Part shown: positions 42,224 to 51,271 of the stretch, in pieces
Numbering within the stretch: position 1 is the stretch's first letter
Layout of the letters: every line of letters begins with the position of its first letter
Origin: Clostridium_AQ sp900552125
GTDB lineage: Bacteria > Bacillota_I > Bacilli_A > Erysipelotrichales > Erysipelotrichaceae
Assembly: GCA_037892765.1 (NCBI GenBank)
Contig: JBBKBW010000009.1
Reading direction: 5' to 3' (one strand)
Length of the DNA stretch: 64,000 nt
Program-made: the position numbers and the translations under genes
Notes under the pieces: generated by a model
The model's input: the letters and a program-made list of their open reading frames with translations, nothing else
Told to the model about the DNA's origin: nothing
Databases searched by the model: none

Positions 42224-42607
42224 TTAAAAGGAAAAGAATTCTTTGAGAAGTGATCTTGGCTGTACTTCTGGAATACAGACTGATTCTGTCTTCAAAGCAC
42301 CACTTATCACATCACCCTTTCCATCGCCCTCTGTTATATATAATGTATTATTTTTCCATTCTACTTTAAGATTATCTTTATAAGCAAAACGCTCTTTATT
42401 ATGTAATACCATCAATATGTACGATTCTTTATGAACTCCGCTAACTAACTCCTGATAAATTGATTGAATTTCTTGTTTCAAAGGATATGTCTCTTCTGTT
42501 TTTTTATCAAAGTTAATTTGATATTCTATTTCTGCTTTAGCTGTTGTCTGAATCATGGACAAAGATATGAAAAACCATAGCACCCCTATAATGTAATATC
42601 GTTTCAT
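42224..42607 (-). CDS. Small exported protein of unknown function
   Basis: I do not recognise this 127-residue protein. It has a clear signal peptide (MKRYYIIGVLWFFISLSMIQ, then TTAKA as a likely signal peptidase I site near residue 25). The mature part is ~100 residues, mixed charged and strand-like (EIEYQINFDKKTEETYPLKQ, ESYILMVLHNKERFAYKDNL), and ends LLKEFFSF. There are no cysteine pairs, repeats or anchor, so it is probably secreted or loosely wall-bound. The ATG at 42607 follows GAGGTGAGAATA; the frame opens further up without an RBS. It is divergent from the FAD dehydrogenase gene. Confidence 0.65.
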   Translation of the reverse strand: MKRYYIIGVLWFFISLSMIQTTAKAEIEYQINFDKKTEETYPLKQEIQSIYQELVSGVHKESYILMVLHNKERFAYKDNLKVEWKNNTLYITEGDGKGDVISGALKTESVCIPEVQPRSLLKEFFSF

Positions 42608-42791
42608 TATTCTCACCTCATAACCAAAGTATGGTCTATTCATCGTATTTTATTCACATAGAATAAAGGTGTGATAACGTTTTCATAAAATTTTCATAAT
42701 TTATACTAGATTTTTTTTATTTCTGTGATAAAATACCATAGGAAATTCAAGATTTCCCTTAAAGTTATGTATATAACAATGGAGGTAACTT

Positions 42792-44162
42792 ATGGATTTT
42801 GATTTACTGATTGTTGGGGCTGGCCCTGGTGGAATCTTTTCTGCCTATGAAGCTATGAAATTAAACCCAAGCTTAAAAATTGCATTGTTTGAGTCAGGAA
42901 ACCCTTTGGATAAAAGAAAATGTCCAATTGATGGCGTTAAGATTAAATCATGTATCAACTGTAAGACTTGTGGAATCATGAATGGATTTGGTGGTGCAGG
43001 TGCATTCTCTGATGGTAAATACAATATCACAAACCAGTTCGGTGGTACTTTATACGAACACATTGGTAAAAAAGAAGCTATTGATTTAATGAATTATGTA
43101 GATAAAATCAATGTGGAAAACGGTGGAGAAAACACTAAACTATACACAAATGAGAATACACACTTAAAGAAAATTTGTATGCAGAATGACTTGCACTTAT
43201 TAGAAGCAAGTGTACGTCATCTAGGTACAGATATTAATTATGTTGTATTAGAAAATCTATATAATCAATTAAAAGATAAAATAGAAATTCATTTCCATAC
43301 ACATATTGATGCTGTTGAAAAACTAGAGAATGGATATCGTTTAGTTAGTGGTGATAAAAGCTTTACTGGTGAGAAATGTATTATTTCTACTGGACGAAGC
43401 GGAAGTAAATGGATGGGAAATATCTGTAAAAACTTAGGAATCAACACAAAAAGCAATCGAGTAGATATTGGTGTTCGTGTAGAACTTCCTTATAGTATAT
43501 TCTCTACACTTACTGATGAATTATATGAAAGTAAGATTGTTTATCGTACAACTAAATTCCAGGATAAAGTTCGTACTTTCTGTATGAATCCTCGTGGGGT
43601 AGTTGTTAGTGAAAACACGAATGGCATCGTTACAGTAAATGGTCATAGTTACGAAGATCCAAGTCGCTATACAGAGAATACAAACTTTGCATTATTAGTA
43701 TCAAATCACTTTACTGAACCATTTAAAGATAGCAATGATTATGGTGAAAGCATCGCTCGTTTATCCAACATGCTTGGCGGTGGTGTTATCGTACAGCGTT
43801 TTGGAGACTTGATTCGTGGACAAAGAAGTACAGAATCTCGTATTGCGGAAAGTTTTGTGACTCCAACATTATCCGCAACTCCAGGAGATTTAAGCCTTGT
43901 AATTCCTAAACGTCAGTTAGATGATATCATCGAAATGATTTATGCATTAGATAAGGTAGCTCCAGGTACAGCTAATGATGATACCTTGTTGTATGGTGTT
44001 GAAGTTAAATTCTATAATCTTGAAGTGGAAATCGATGAAAACCTAGAAACTAAACACAAAGGTTTATTTGTAATTGGAGATTGTAGTGGAGTAACACACT
44101 CACTGTCTCATGCAAGTGCTAGTGGTGTTTATGTTGCTAGATATTTATACGGAGATAGATAA
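42792..44162 (+). CDS. FAD-dependent dehydrogenase
   Basis: This 456-residue flavoprotein has an N-terminal Rossmann motif DLLIVGAGPGGIFSAYEAMK for FAD and a C-terminal GLFVIGDCSGVTHSLSHASA with the typical G-D-C/A motif that contacts the flavin. A conserved Cys-rich loop near residues 48-62 (KCPIDGVKIKSCINCKTCG) precedes NGFGGAGAFSDGKYN. This is the hallmark of the COG2509 group of uncharacterised NAD(FAD)-utilising dehydrogenases. The substrate is unknown; the four Cys could bind a metal or act in redox. GGAGGTAACTT precedes the ATG. It is monocistronic with a terminator. Confidence 0.82.
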   Translation: MDFDLLIVGAGPGGIFSAYEAMKLNPSLKIALFESGNPLDKRKCPIDGVKIKSCINCKTCGIMNGFGGAGAFSDGKYNITNQFGGTLYEHIGKKEAIDLMNYVDKINVENGGENTKLYTNENTHLKKICMQNDLHLLEASVRHLGTDINYVVLENLYNQLKDKIEIHFHTHIDAVEKLENGYRLVSGDKSFTGEKCIISTGRSGSKWMGNICKNLGINTKSNRVDIGVRVELPYSIFSTLTDELYESKIVYRTTKFQDKVRTFCMNPRGVVVSENTNGIVTVNGHSYEDPSRYTENTNFALLVSNHFTEPFKDSNDYGESIARLSNMLGGGVIVQRFGDLIRGQRSTESRIAESFVTPTLSATPGDLSLVIPKRQLDDIIEMIYALDKVAPGTANDDTLLYGVEVKFYNLEVEIDENLETKHKGLFVIGDCSGVTHSLSHASASGVYVARYLYGDR

Positions 44163-44172
44163 TTAATAGTTT

Positions 44173-44214
44173 AAAAAGAGATTTTAGGTCAGTTATCTAA
44201 AATCTCTTTTTTGA
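44173..44214. terminator. Bidirectional terminator, FAD dehydrogenase / PTS operon
   Basis: The 15-bp inverted repeat AAAAAGAGATTTTAG / CTAAAATCTCTTTTT has T-tracts in both directions. It serves the converging genes. Confidence 0.85.
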
Positions 44215-44218
44215 CTAT

Positions 44219-45667
44219 TTAATCTAAATCTTCGCCATTAGATGCAATTACTTTTTTATACCAATAGAAACTATCTTTCTTTAAACGTTTTCCAGTACCT
44301 TGTCCTAAATCGTCTAAATCAACATAGATATATCCGTAACGTTTACTCATTTCTGCACTTGAAGAAGAAACAATATCAATTGGCCCCCAGCTTAAATAAC
44401 TGAAAATATCTACTCCATCTAAGATACATTCTTTCATTTGTTCAATGTGTTTTCTTAAATAATCAATACGGTATGGGTCATGAATAGATCCATCTTCTTC
44501 TACTACATCCAATGCACCTAATCCATTTTCTGCAATCATCAAAGGTACATGATAACGATCCCAGTATTGACTTAATGAGTTATAGAATCCTAGTGGATCT
44601 GCGCGCCATTCCCATGGTGTAGGTTCTAGGTATGGATTCTGTTCACCATTAAATGGAGTCATATCGTTTTTCTTATGATCTACAATTCTTGAATAGTAAT
44701 AAGAAATAGCCAAGAAATCTGCTGGGTTTTCTTTTAGTAATTCTTCATCATCTGCTTCCATTTGTAAATGAATTCCATGTTCTTTAAAGTAGCGTAAAGC
44801 AAAGATTGGATATTCACCTCTTAGCTGTACATCTGTAAAGTAATACTGCATACGATTCTTTTTCATTGTTAATACAACATCTTTTGGATCACAACTAGCT
44901 GGATACATTGTACCATCCGCTACCATTGTACCTAGTTTCATTTCTGGATCTATTGTCCGTGCTAATTTAATGATTTTTGCACAAGCTACAAACTGATGAT
45001 GAACTGCTTGATACATTAATTCTTCCATATTTTCAGCCTGTTCATCATATAATCCTAAAGAACCAAATTGTACTGTTGGCACCAAATTCACTTGATTACA
45101 AACAATCCAATATTTAACTTTACCTTTAAATCTCTCTAGTAATACTTTTGCATAACGAACAAAGAAATCAATAACCTTTCGATTTGCGAAACCACCGTAT
45201 TCTGTTACTAAATATAATGGAATATCATAATGTGACATTGTAATTACAGGTTCCATTCCATCTTTAATAATTTCATCAATTAAATGGTCATAAAATTCTA
45301 ATCCTTTTTCATTTGGCGTTTCTTCATCACCTTTAGGAAAAATTCTAGACCAAGAAATACTTGTTCTGAATGCTTTAAATCCCATTTCTTTCATCAGTGC
45401 AAGATCGCTTTTGTATGTATGATAGAAATCAATTCCATGACGTTTTGGATAGTATCCTTCTTTATCTTGCAATGCAAATTTTATTTCATCTAATGTTCCA
45501 CCGCCTTCTTTTGTGATATGAGCGCGGTCTTGGTTTTTATCATAAACATGAATGTCAGAAGTAGAAGGACCTCTGCCGTCAACATCCCAAGCTCCTTCTA
45601 TTTGACAAGCTGCTACTGCGCCTCCCCATAAAAAGTCTTTAGGGAATCCTGTTGGTACTTGTTTCAT
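44219..45667 (-). CDS. GH1 6-phospho-beta-glucosidase-like, acid/base Glu replaced by Gln
   Basis: This 482-residue GH1 protein has normal family architecture: FPKDFLWGGAVAACQIEGAW at the start, TSISWSRIFPKGDEE, the nucleophile Glu in LMIAENGLGALD and the 6-phosphate-binding tail SSSAEMSKRYGYIYVDLDDL. The acid/base motif, normally T-F/I-N-E, reads WIVCNQVN, with Gln192 where the catalytic Glu should be. Plant myrosinases carry the same Glu-to-Gln change and act on substrates with good leaving groups. So this enzyme may process special phosphorylated thio- or aryl-glucosides, or be inactive or regulatory. It is the last gene of a PTS operon and lies 10 nt behind a paralogue (45678-47120) that keeps the Glu. 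Confidence 0.85.
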   Translation of the reverse strand: MKQVPTGFPKDFLWGGAVAACQIEGAWDVDGRGPSTSDIHVYDKNQDRAHITKEGGGTLDEIKFALQDKEGYYPKRHGIDFYHTYKSDLALMKEMGFKAFRTSISWSRIFPKGDEETPNEKGLEFYDHLIDEIIKDGMEPVITMSHYDIPLYLVTEYGGFANRKVIDFFVRYAKVLLERFKGKVKYWIVCNQVNLVPTVQFGSLGLYDEQAENMEELMYQAVHHQFVACAKIIKLARTIDPEMKLGTMVADGTMYPASCDPKDVVLTMKKNRMQYYFTDVQLRGEYPIFALRYFKEHGIHLQMEADDEELLKENPADFLAISYYYSRIVDHKKNDMTPFNGEQNPYLEPTPWEWRADPLGFYNSLSQYWDRYHVPLMIAENGLGALDVVEEDGSIHDPYRIDYLRKHIEQMKECILDGVDIFSYLSWGPIDIVSSSSAEMSKRYGYIYVDLDDLGQGTGKRLKKDSFYWYKKVIASNGEDLD

Positions 45668-45677
45668 TTTTTCTCTC

Positions 45678-47120
45678 CTATTCTAATTCTGTTCCATTTG
45701 ATTTAATAACTTTTTGATACCAATAGAAAGAATCTTTTTTCAATCGTTTGCATTCTTTTGGATCATCATCTGTTCGATCTACATAAATAAAGCCATATCT
45801 TTTTTTAACTCCATTACTTGTAGATAGTAAGTCAAGGGCAGACCAAGGGCAATAAGCTAGAACTTCGACACCATATTCTATAGCTCTACCCATTGCTTTA
45901 ATATGCTCTCTTAGATAGTCTATACGATAAGAATCATGGATTTTTCCATCTTCTGTTAATGTATCAAATGCTCCTAACCCATTTTCTGTAATCATTAATG
46001 GTTTTTCATAGCGTGTATAAATATCTCTAAATATATATTCTAATCCTGTAGGATCAATTGCCCAATCCCAATCTGTTGTATCTAGATTTGGATTTTTGCA
46101 CATTTCATAGAATCCAGGATGTGTTTCAAACCCTGAAATTTCTCCTTTTTTACCAAAACGATTTACTCCACTATAACGAATTGTTTTTCCCTCTTCAATT
46201 GGACATGCTTTTGCACATTCACTTGCATAATAATTTAATGCCAAGAAATCAGAATAACCTTCTTTAATCAATTCCATATCACCTGGTTCAATTTTAGGTG
46301 CTAATCCATGTTTTTCTAAATACATCATTGCAGATTTTGTATAATGTCCTTTAAAATAAATATCTAAATAGTATGCATTTCTTAAATCATGTGCATTTTG
46401 AGCTGCCATAACATCTTCTGATTTAGATGTTAAAGGATATACAGGTGCATATCCAATTGCAGCACCTACAAGTCCATTTGGGACTAATTCATGTACTAAT
46501 TTACAAGCAATCGCATGCGCTAGATTCATATGATGATTAATTTGATAGCGTAACTGATTATTATCTTGTAATTCTTCAGGAATATAACATTTTTGTGTCC
46601 AATACTGAACAATAATACTTTGTTCATTAATTGTTGTCCAATATTTGACTTGATCTTTGAATTCATTAATTATATATCGTGCATAATATTCAAAATCTTT
46701 TACAACTTGACGATTTAACCATCCACCATATTTCTCAACCAACGCCCATGGTAAGTCATAATGGTAGAGTGTTACAATTGGTTCAATATCATTGTCTTTT
46801 AATTCTTTAATTAAATCACGATAAAATTGAACTCCTTTTTCATTAACTTCACCAACACCATCTGGGAACACTCTAGACCAAGCAATTGAGAAACGATATG
46901 CTTTAAATCCCATTTCTTTCATTAATGCAACATCTTCTTTATAGTGATGGTAATGGTCACTTGCAATTTCTGCAGTCGCAAAACCAAAATTTTTATAAAT
47001 ATCTTTATTAATAATATCTTGTTGAGAAGGTTTTTTTCCATCTTCGTTTGCTGCTCCTTCTACCTGATATGCACTGGTAGACGCACCCCAAAGAAAATTT
47101 TCTGGAAATTTACTTTTCAC
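45678..47120 (-). CDS. 6-phospho-beta-glucosidase (GH1)
   Basis: This 480-residue GH1 enzyme begins FPENFLWGASTSAYQVEGAA. It has the acid/base Glu166 in YWTTINEQS, nucleophile Glu in LMITENGLGAFD, and a phosphate-binding end LSTSNGVKKRYGFIYVDRTD (Ser/Lys/Tyr) marking it as specific for 6-phosphorylated beta-glucosides such as cellobiose-6-P. It follows the IIA gene by 14 nt and is followed by the Gln-variant paralogue, so two GH1 proteins serve one PTS. GGGGGGATGTAGTA-like G-rich RBS (AAGGGGGG) precedes the ATG. Confidence 0.93.
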   Translation of the reverse strand: MKSKFPENFLWGASTSAYQVEGAANEDGKKPSQQDIINKDIYKNFGFATAEIASDHYHHYKEDVALMKEMGFKAYRFSIAWSRVFPDGVGEVNEKGVQFYRDLIKELKDNDIEPIVTLYHYDLPWALVEKYGGWLNRQVVKDFEYYARYIINEFKDQVKYWTTINEQSIIVQYWTQKCYIPEELQDNNQLRYQINHHMNLAHAIACKLVHELVPNGLVGAAIGYAPVYPLTSKSEDVMAAQNAHDLRNAYYLDIYFKGHYTKSAMMYLEKHGLAPKIEPGDMELIKEGYSDFLALNYYASECAKACPIEEGKTIRYSGVNRFGKKGEISGFETHPGFYEMCKNPNLDTTDWDWAIDPTGLEYIFRDIYTRYEKPLMITENGLGAFDTLTEDGKIHDSYRIDYLREHIKAMGRAIEYGVEVLAYCPWSALDLLSTSNGVKKRYGFIYVDRTDDDPKECKRLKKDSFYWYQKVIKSNGTELE

Positions 47121-47134
47121 TACTACATCCCCCC

Positions 47135-47467
47135 TTACTTGTTTTCTTTAATTAATTTTAATATGTCTATCATTTGCTTTGATAAACGAATTTCTGAATT
47201 AATTGTCATCAATGTATCTTGAGCATGGGCAAACAATAGAGAATATTCATAATGTTCTCCACTCGCTTCTCCCTGAATAATTTCTGTCTGTGATTTATGT
47301 GCAAGATGGATTTCTTCTTCCGCCTCCTGAACTAATGATTCACATGAGGAAAAATCAAATAACTTTGCTTTCTCTAGAGCCTCCGTAATTTTTACTCTAG
47401 CATTACCTGCATGTAATATAATCTGCATTGCTACATTTATTAATTCATTCTCTATCTGTTCACACAT
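47135..47467 (-). CDS. PTS lactose/cellobiose-family IIA
   Basis: This 110-residue all-helical EIIA of the Lac/Cel family has IILHAGNARVKITEALEKAK near the N-terminus and the phospho-His in LLFAHAQDTLMTINSEIRLS (about residue 80). It receives phosphate from HPr and passes it to the IIB encoded two genes upstream. The gene order IIB-IIC-IIA-GH1-GH1 and the 17-nt spacing to IIC show one operon. Confidence 0.95.
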   Translation of the reverse strand: MCEQIENELINVAMQIILHAGNARVKITEALEKAKLFDFSSCESLVQEAEEEIHLAHKSQTEIIQGEASGEHYEYSLLFAHAQDTLMTINSEIRLSKQMIDILKLIKENK

Positions 47468-47484
47468 AATATTTCCTCCGTATC

Positions 47485-48723
47485 TTATTCCTGATTTGCT
47501 CTTTCTTCATTTAATTTTTGCTTTTCATATACTTTGAAGAATGGATACCATACTGCAATATATATAACAAATAAAACAACCCACCACAATAAAGCACGTA
47601 TATCTTCTGTAACCATTACACTACAAATTGGTGCTGGTATCTGACCAACTTGTATCATTTTAGAAGGGATATTTAATAACCCTGTACTCATTAAAATCCA
47701 TACATAGACTGGGCCAATAATAGCATTAATCCAAGCTGGCAACATTAACAATGGATTAAATACTACTGGTGCTCCAAACATAATTGGTTCATTAATATTG
47801 AAGATACTAGGAGCAATAAACACTCGACCTAACATCTTTAACTGCTTTGATTTTGAGAAACACATTAACAAATTCAATCCTAAAGTACAGCACACACCGC
47901 CCATTGTAATAAATGCTAATGTAAATACAGCTTCACTCGTCACGATTTGAGTAGCTGCTTGTCCTGCTGCAACCGCATCAATATTCTGCTGAATATTTAA
48001 CATAAACACCGGTGTTGAAATTGCTCCCCATAACCAAGTTGATACTCCAAGAGTATAGAAGAAAGCCATTATTAATGAATATAATATAAAGCCAGGTAAT
48101 GTGGATAATATATTGGAAATAGGCATAAATGCTGATAGTATAACATCTATTAAGTTTATGTCTAATTTTACAACTAGTATCATTGCTATTGCTAGACAAG
48201 TTACATTAGGAATTATTGTATTAATCCATCCTGTGACAAAGTCAGGTATACTGCTATCTTTCAAGAAATTGAGTTTTCCCCACAAATGGAAAATTAAGGC
48301 TACAAATAAACCAACTACCATTCCAACAGCTATTCCTGAAGGACCTAAATTTCCCATAAAGGCTGACAAACTGTCTGCTGAATCACCTTTAGGTGTAGCT
48401 GCCATAAATAGAACACATATTGCTGCAATTCCTGCATTTATAGTATAGGCTGGATGATTTAACTTTTCCATACATTGATTTGCCATCATAAATGCAACAA
48501 TCATAGTTATTAGCATAAAGCTAAAATTTAAAATTGGTGATAAATCTGGTAAAGTAGGAAAAAAAGAAACAAATACATTATAGAAATATATCAATGAGCC
48601 TGTTAAAATAAATGGTATTATTTTTTGCATACAGCTAGATATTGCTGAAAGCCATGGTCTACTAAAAAATTTATTCATTGTTGGCGCAAAAGTATTAGCC
48701 AACCAAGACATAAAACCTTGCAT
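47485..48723 (-). CDS. PTS lactose/cellobiose-family IIC
   Basis: This 412-residue membrane component of a Lac-family PTS (CelB/LicC type) has about ten hydrophobic segments. It starts FMSWLANTFAPTMNKFFSRP and has INEPIMFGAPVVFNPLLMLP (about 305-324), which contains the conserved substrate-binding N-E-P motif. It transports a beta-linked disaccharide or glucoside that is phosphorylated by IIB. Cellobiose or similar is inferred from the neighbouring GH1 enzymes. Confidence 0.93.
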   Translation of the reverse strand: MQGFMSWLANTFAPTMNKFFSRPWLSAISSCMQKIIPFILTGSLIYFYNVFVSFFPTLPDLSPILNFSFMLITMIVAFMMANQCMEKLNHPAYTINAGIAAICVLFMAATPKGDSADSLSAFMGNLGPSGIAVGMVVGLFVALIFHLWGKLNFLKDSSIPDFVTGWINTIIPNVTCLAIAMILVVKLDINLIDVILSAFMPISNILSTLPGFILYSLIMAFFYTLGVSTWLWGAISTPVFMLNIQQNIDAVAAGQAATQIVTSEAVFTLAFITMGGVCCTLGLNLLMCFSKSKQLKMLGRVFIAPSIFNINEPIMFGAPVVFNPLLMLPAWINAIIGPVYVWILMSTGLLNIPSKMIQVGQIPAPICSVMVTEDIRALLWWVVLFVIYIAVWYPFFKVYEKQKLNEERANQE

Positions 48724-48771
48724 ATTTTCACTCCTCGTCTTTTGGTCTAAGATAACAAATTTCTATCCTTT

Positions 48772-49086
48772 TTATTTTTGGCTTAATTCTAATGCTAAGT
48801 CTAGTAAACGTTTTCCATCTAAAGTTGCATAAATATCTTGAGGGATAACCGCTACCTTAACATTATGCGGCTCAGCTAAAGCTTTATAATGTTCTAATTC
48901 TGTTGCATAATGAGGTCCTAGTAACAAAACATCAATATTACTTAAATACTCTCCTACCTCTGAATGACTTCTTGCTTCTACACTAACATCCATTTTTTGT
49001 TTTTTTGCTACCTTCCTAGCATTACTAGCAAGAAATCCACTAGACATTCCTGCACCACAACATAATAAAATTCTTACTTGATTCAT
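48772..49086 (-). CDS. PTS lactose/cellobiose-family IIB
   Basis: This 104-residue EIIB of the Lac/Cel family has the phospho-Cys in the N-terminal loop RILLCCGAGMSSGFLASNAR (Cys10 by alignment, next to Cys9), followed by VSVEARSHSEVGEYLSNIDV and the strand VAVIPQDIYATLDGKRLLDL. First gene of the PTS operon, it is divergent from the PRD regulator gene with a 245-bp control region. Confidence 0.93.
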   Translation of the reverse strand: MNQVRILLCCGAGMSSGFLASNARKVAKKQKMDVSVEARSHSEVGEYLSNIDVLLLGPHYATELEHYKALAEPHNVKVAVIPQDIYATLDGKRLLDLALELSQK

Positions 49087-49131
49087 AAATATCTCCTTCC
49101 TCTTTTATTTACACCTATATTATTACTTTTT

Positions 49132-49243
49132 TTTTGCACTTTGTCCTCTTTACTTTTGCACCGTACAGGACCTAAAAATATGCATATTATTTCACCTTTA
49201 GGTGCAGAATCTCATCATCTTATTTTTCACTTTACAGTGAAAA
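49132..49243. promoter_or_regulatory. Control region between PTS operon and its regulator
   Basis: Several symmetric or repeated elements lie here: direct repeats TTTTGCAC at 49132-49139 and 49154-49161 (22 bp apart), a palindrome CACCT-TT-AGGTG (49193-49204), and an inverted repeat TTTTCAC/GTGAAAA (49224-49243). Any could be the binding site of the PRD regulator; which one is not known. Confidence 0.5.
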
Positions 49244-49268
49244 TCATTAAATCGAACAATAAAAACAT

Positions 49269-49297
49269 TTGAACAAGAAAAATAGATATGATAGTAT
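49269..49297 (+). promoter_or_regulatory. Promoter of the PRD regulator gene
   Basis: TTGAAC (49269-49274), a 17-nt spacer and TAGTAT (49292-49297) lie 35 nt before the GTG start. Confidence 0.6.
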
Positions 49298-49331
49298 TAT
49301 AAAGAATAAAAGCACAGAAGGAGTGATTTTC

Positions 49332-51269
49332 GTGAAGAAAAAACTTGTTGATATGCTCCAATTTCTATCCCAGCAGACTACTTCTATAACAAGTGCAGAA
49401 TTAGCAAATGCTTTAGATATCTCTACTCGTTCCGTAAAAAATTTTGTACACGAGATTAATAGTTTATATGGAACAAAAATCATTTTGTCTTCACGAACAG
49501 GATATACTTTAAATCCTAAAAGTAATATATCTTTATTACTAAATGAAGATAATGATACACCTCCTTCTACAAATGAAGAACGATCTTTTTACATTATCAA
49601 ACAACTCTTTTTAAATCACACATCAAAAGTCGAAATCTTTGACCTGTGTGATTATTTATGTATTGGATACTCTACCGTAAGATCATTAATCTCGAAAATG
49701 AACAAAACTTTTTCATCTTACCATGTAGAGTTTACTTGTGAAAATGAACAAGTACAAATAAAAGGTAGTGAACAAGATAAAAGAAAACTTATTAGTTATG
49801 TAATTAATGAAGAGTATAAAAATTCGTTTATTAATGCGGATAATCTAATGGAAAACTTTGCTGATTTAGATATCCCTTTACTTCAATCCATCATTCAAGA
49901 TACATTTCAAAAAAACAATTTTTATTTAAATGATTTCTCATTTACAAATATATTATTGCATTTATCTATCATCATTGATCGAGCATTAAGTGGAAATCAA
50001 TTAAATTCTGGAAGAACAGATTTTCACTTTGATACAGAACAAGAAAAGCAATTATTATACAATTTAAAGCAACAACTAGAAAGTAACTTTGATATTTCGT
50101 TGAATAATTATGAATTATTTGAAATCTATATGTTATTTAAAGCAAATGCAAACTACTCATTGAATGCATTCAGTGACGAATTAACTAAAATAGTAGGAAA
50201 TGAGATTGTTGATTTAACCGAGAAATATGTACATGATATTAATAATTACTATATGATTGATCTTTCAAGCAATGCATTTAAAACACCCTTTTCTTTGCAT
50301 TTAAAGAACTTGATTTTCCGAGCATCACAACATCGTTATACATCAAATGCAATGGCACAAGTAATTCGGACAAACAGTCCTTTAGTATTCGATATTGCAA
50401 TTTTTATATCTTTAGATTTAATGGAACATTTTAATATCCTTGTAAATGAGGATGAAACTGCATTTTTAGCTATGCATATTGGTGCAGAAATCGAAAGACA
50501 GAATGAAAGTAAAAATAAAATTCCTGTTGTGTTAATATGTCCAGATTATCATAATATGGCTCAGCAAATTACAAATACTTTATTAATTAACTTTGGTAAT
50601 CAGATTAATCTTTTAGATTGTTTACATCATGAAAATCAGATAAAAGAGGTAAAGAATCAAATCGCTATTATTTTTTCTTTGATCCCATTATCTATTAAGC
50701 CAGAAGCAAATCAAATGATTGTTTATTTATCTCCACTTAATTTGTCTTCCCAGTTTGAAACTATTCAAAATGCATTAACAAAAAGTAGTGAATCATATAA
50801 AGACTACACACTTCGTTTGAACTTTCATGAATATTTTGAAGAGGACTTATTTGTGATTAATGATAACTTTAGGACAAAAGAACAAGTATTAACTTATTTA
50901 TGTGATCGCCTTTCTACAAAGAATTATGTAGATTCTAACTTTGAAGAAAAAGTTTATCAAAGAGAAAATGCCGCGACAACTGCATTTGGAAATATCGCCA
51001 TACCGCATACAGTAGATATGAACGCAATTAAGACAAGTATTTCTGTTTGCATTTCAAAAAAAGGTATACAATGGGGTAAAAACACTGTTTATATCGTTCT
51101 TTTACTTGCAATAAATAAAGCGGACCGAAGACAATTTCGTTATTTGTATGAATCTCTAATTTCTATTTTTACTGAAAACAATATCGTTCAGGAAGTCAGA
51201 AATTGTAACTCTTTTAAACAATTTGAGAATTTTGTTTACTCTTGGATTGAACAGAAGGAAAATGAATAA
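49332..51269 (+). CDS. PRD-domain transcriptional activator (BglG/MtlR/LicR type)
   Basis: This 645-residue multi-domain PTS-regulated activator has N-terminal HTH domains (LQFLSQQTTSITSAELANAL, and a second near 95-120 with CDYLCIGYSTVRSLISKMNK), two PRD domains (about 165-390; conserved His in LLHLSIIIDRAL and FLAMHIGAEIERQ), a EIIB-like segment (about 395-480, VVLICPDYHNMAQQITNTLL; the usual Cys is at the beginning) and a C-terminal EIIA2 domain (about 505-640) with the phospho-His in FGNIAIPHTVDM. It should activate the divergent PTS operon when its sugar is present. The start is GTG 49332, preceded by AAGGAGTGATTTTC. Confidence 0.88.
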   Translation: MKKKLVDMLQFLSQQTTSITSAELANALDISTRSVKNFVHEINSLYGTKIILSSRTGYTLNPKSNISLLLNEDNDTPPSTNEERSFYIIKQLFLNHTSKVEIFDLCDYLCIGYSTVRSLISKMNKTFSSYHVEFTCENEQVQIKGSEQDKRKLISYVINEEYKNSFINADNLMENFADLDIPLLQSIIQDTFQKNNFYLNDFSFTNILLHLSIIIDRALSGNQLNSGRTDFHFDTEQEKQLLYNLKQQLESNFDISLNNYELFEIYMLFKANANYSLNAFSDELTKIVGNEIVDLTEKYVHDINNYYMIDLSSNAFKTPFSLHLKNLIFRASQHRYTSNAMAQVIRTNSPLVFDIAIFISLDLMEHFNILVNEDETAFLAMHIGAEIERQNESKNKIPVVLICPDYHNMAQQITNTLLINFGNQINLLDCLHHENQIKEVKNQIAIIFSLIPLSIKPEANQMIVYLSPLNLSSQFETIQNALTKSSESYKDYTLRLNFHEYFEEDLFVINDNFRTKEQVLTYLCDRLSTKNYVDSNFEEKVYQRENAATTAFGNIAIPHTVDMNAIKTSISVCISKKGIQWGKNTVYIVLLLAINKADRRQFRYLYESLISIFTENNIVQEVRNCNSFKQFENFVYSWIEQKENE

Positions 51270-51271
51270 TT

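Noticed and set aside
42224..42607. Stage II sporulation protein R
   Set aside because: The size and signal peptide are similar, but the mature part lacks the SpoIIR core pattern. No other sporulation gene is nearby.
46058..46267. Plus-strand open frame within the second GH1 gene
   Set aside because: It is fully antisense to a well-conserved enzyme and has no ribosome binding site or family resemblance.
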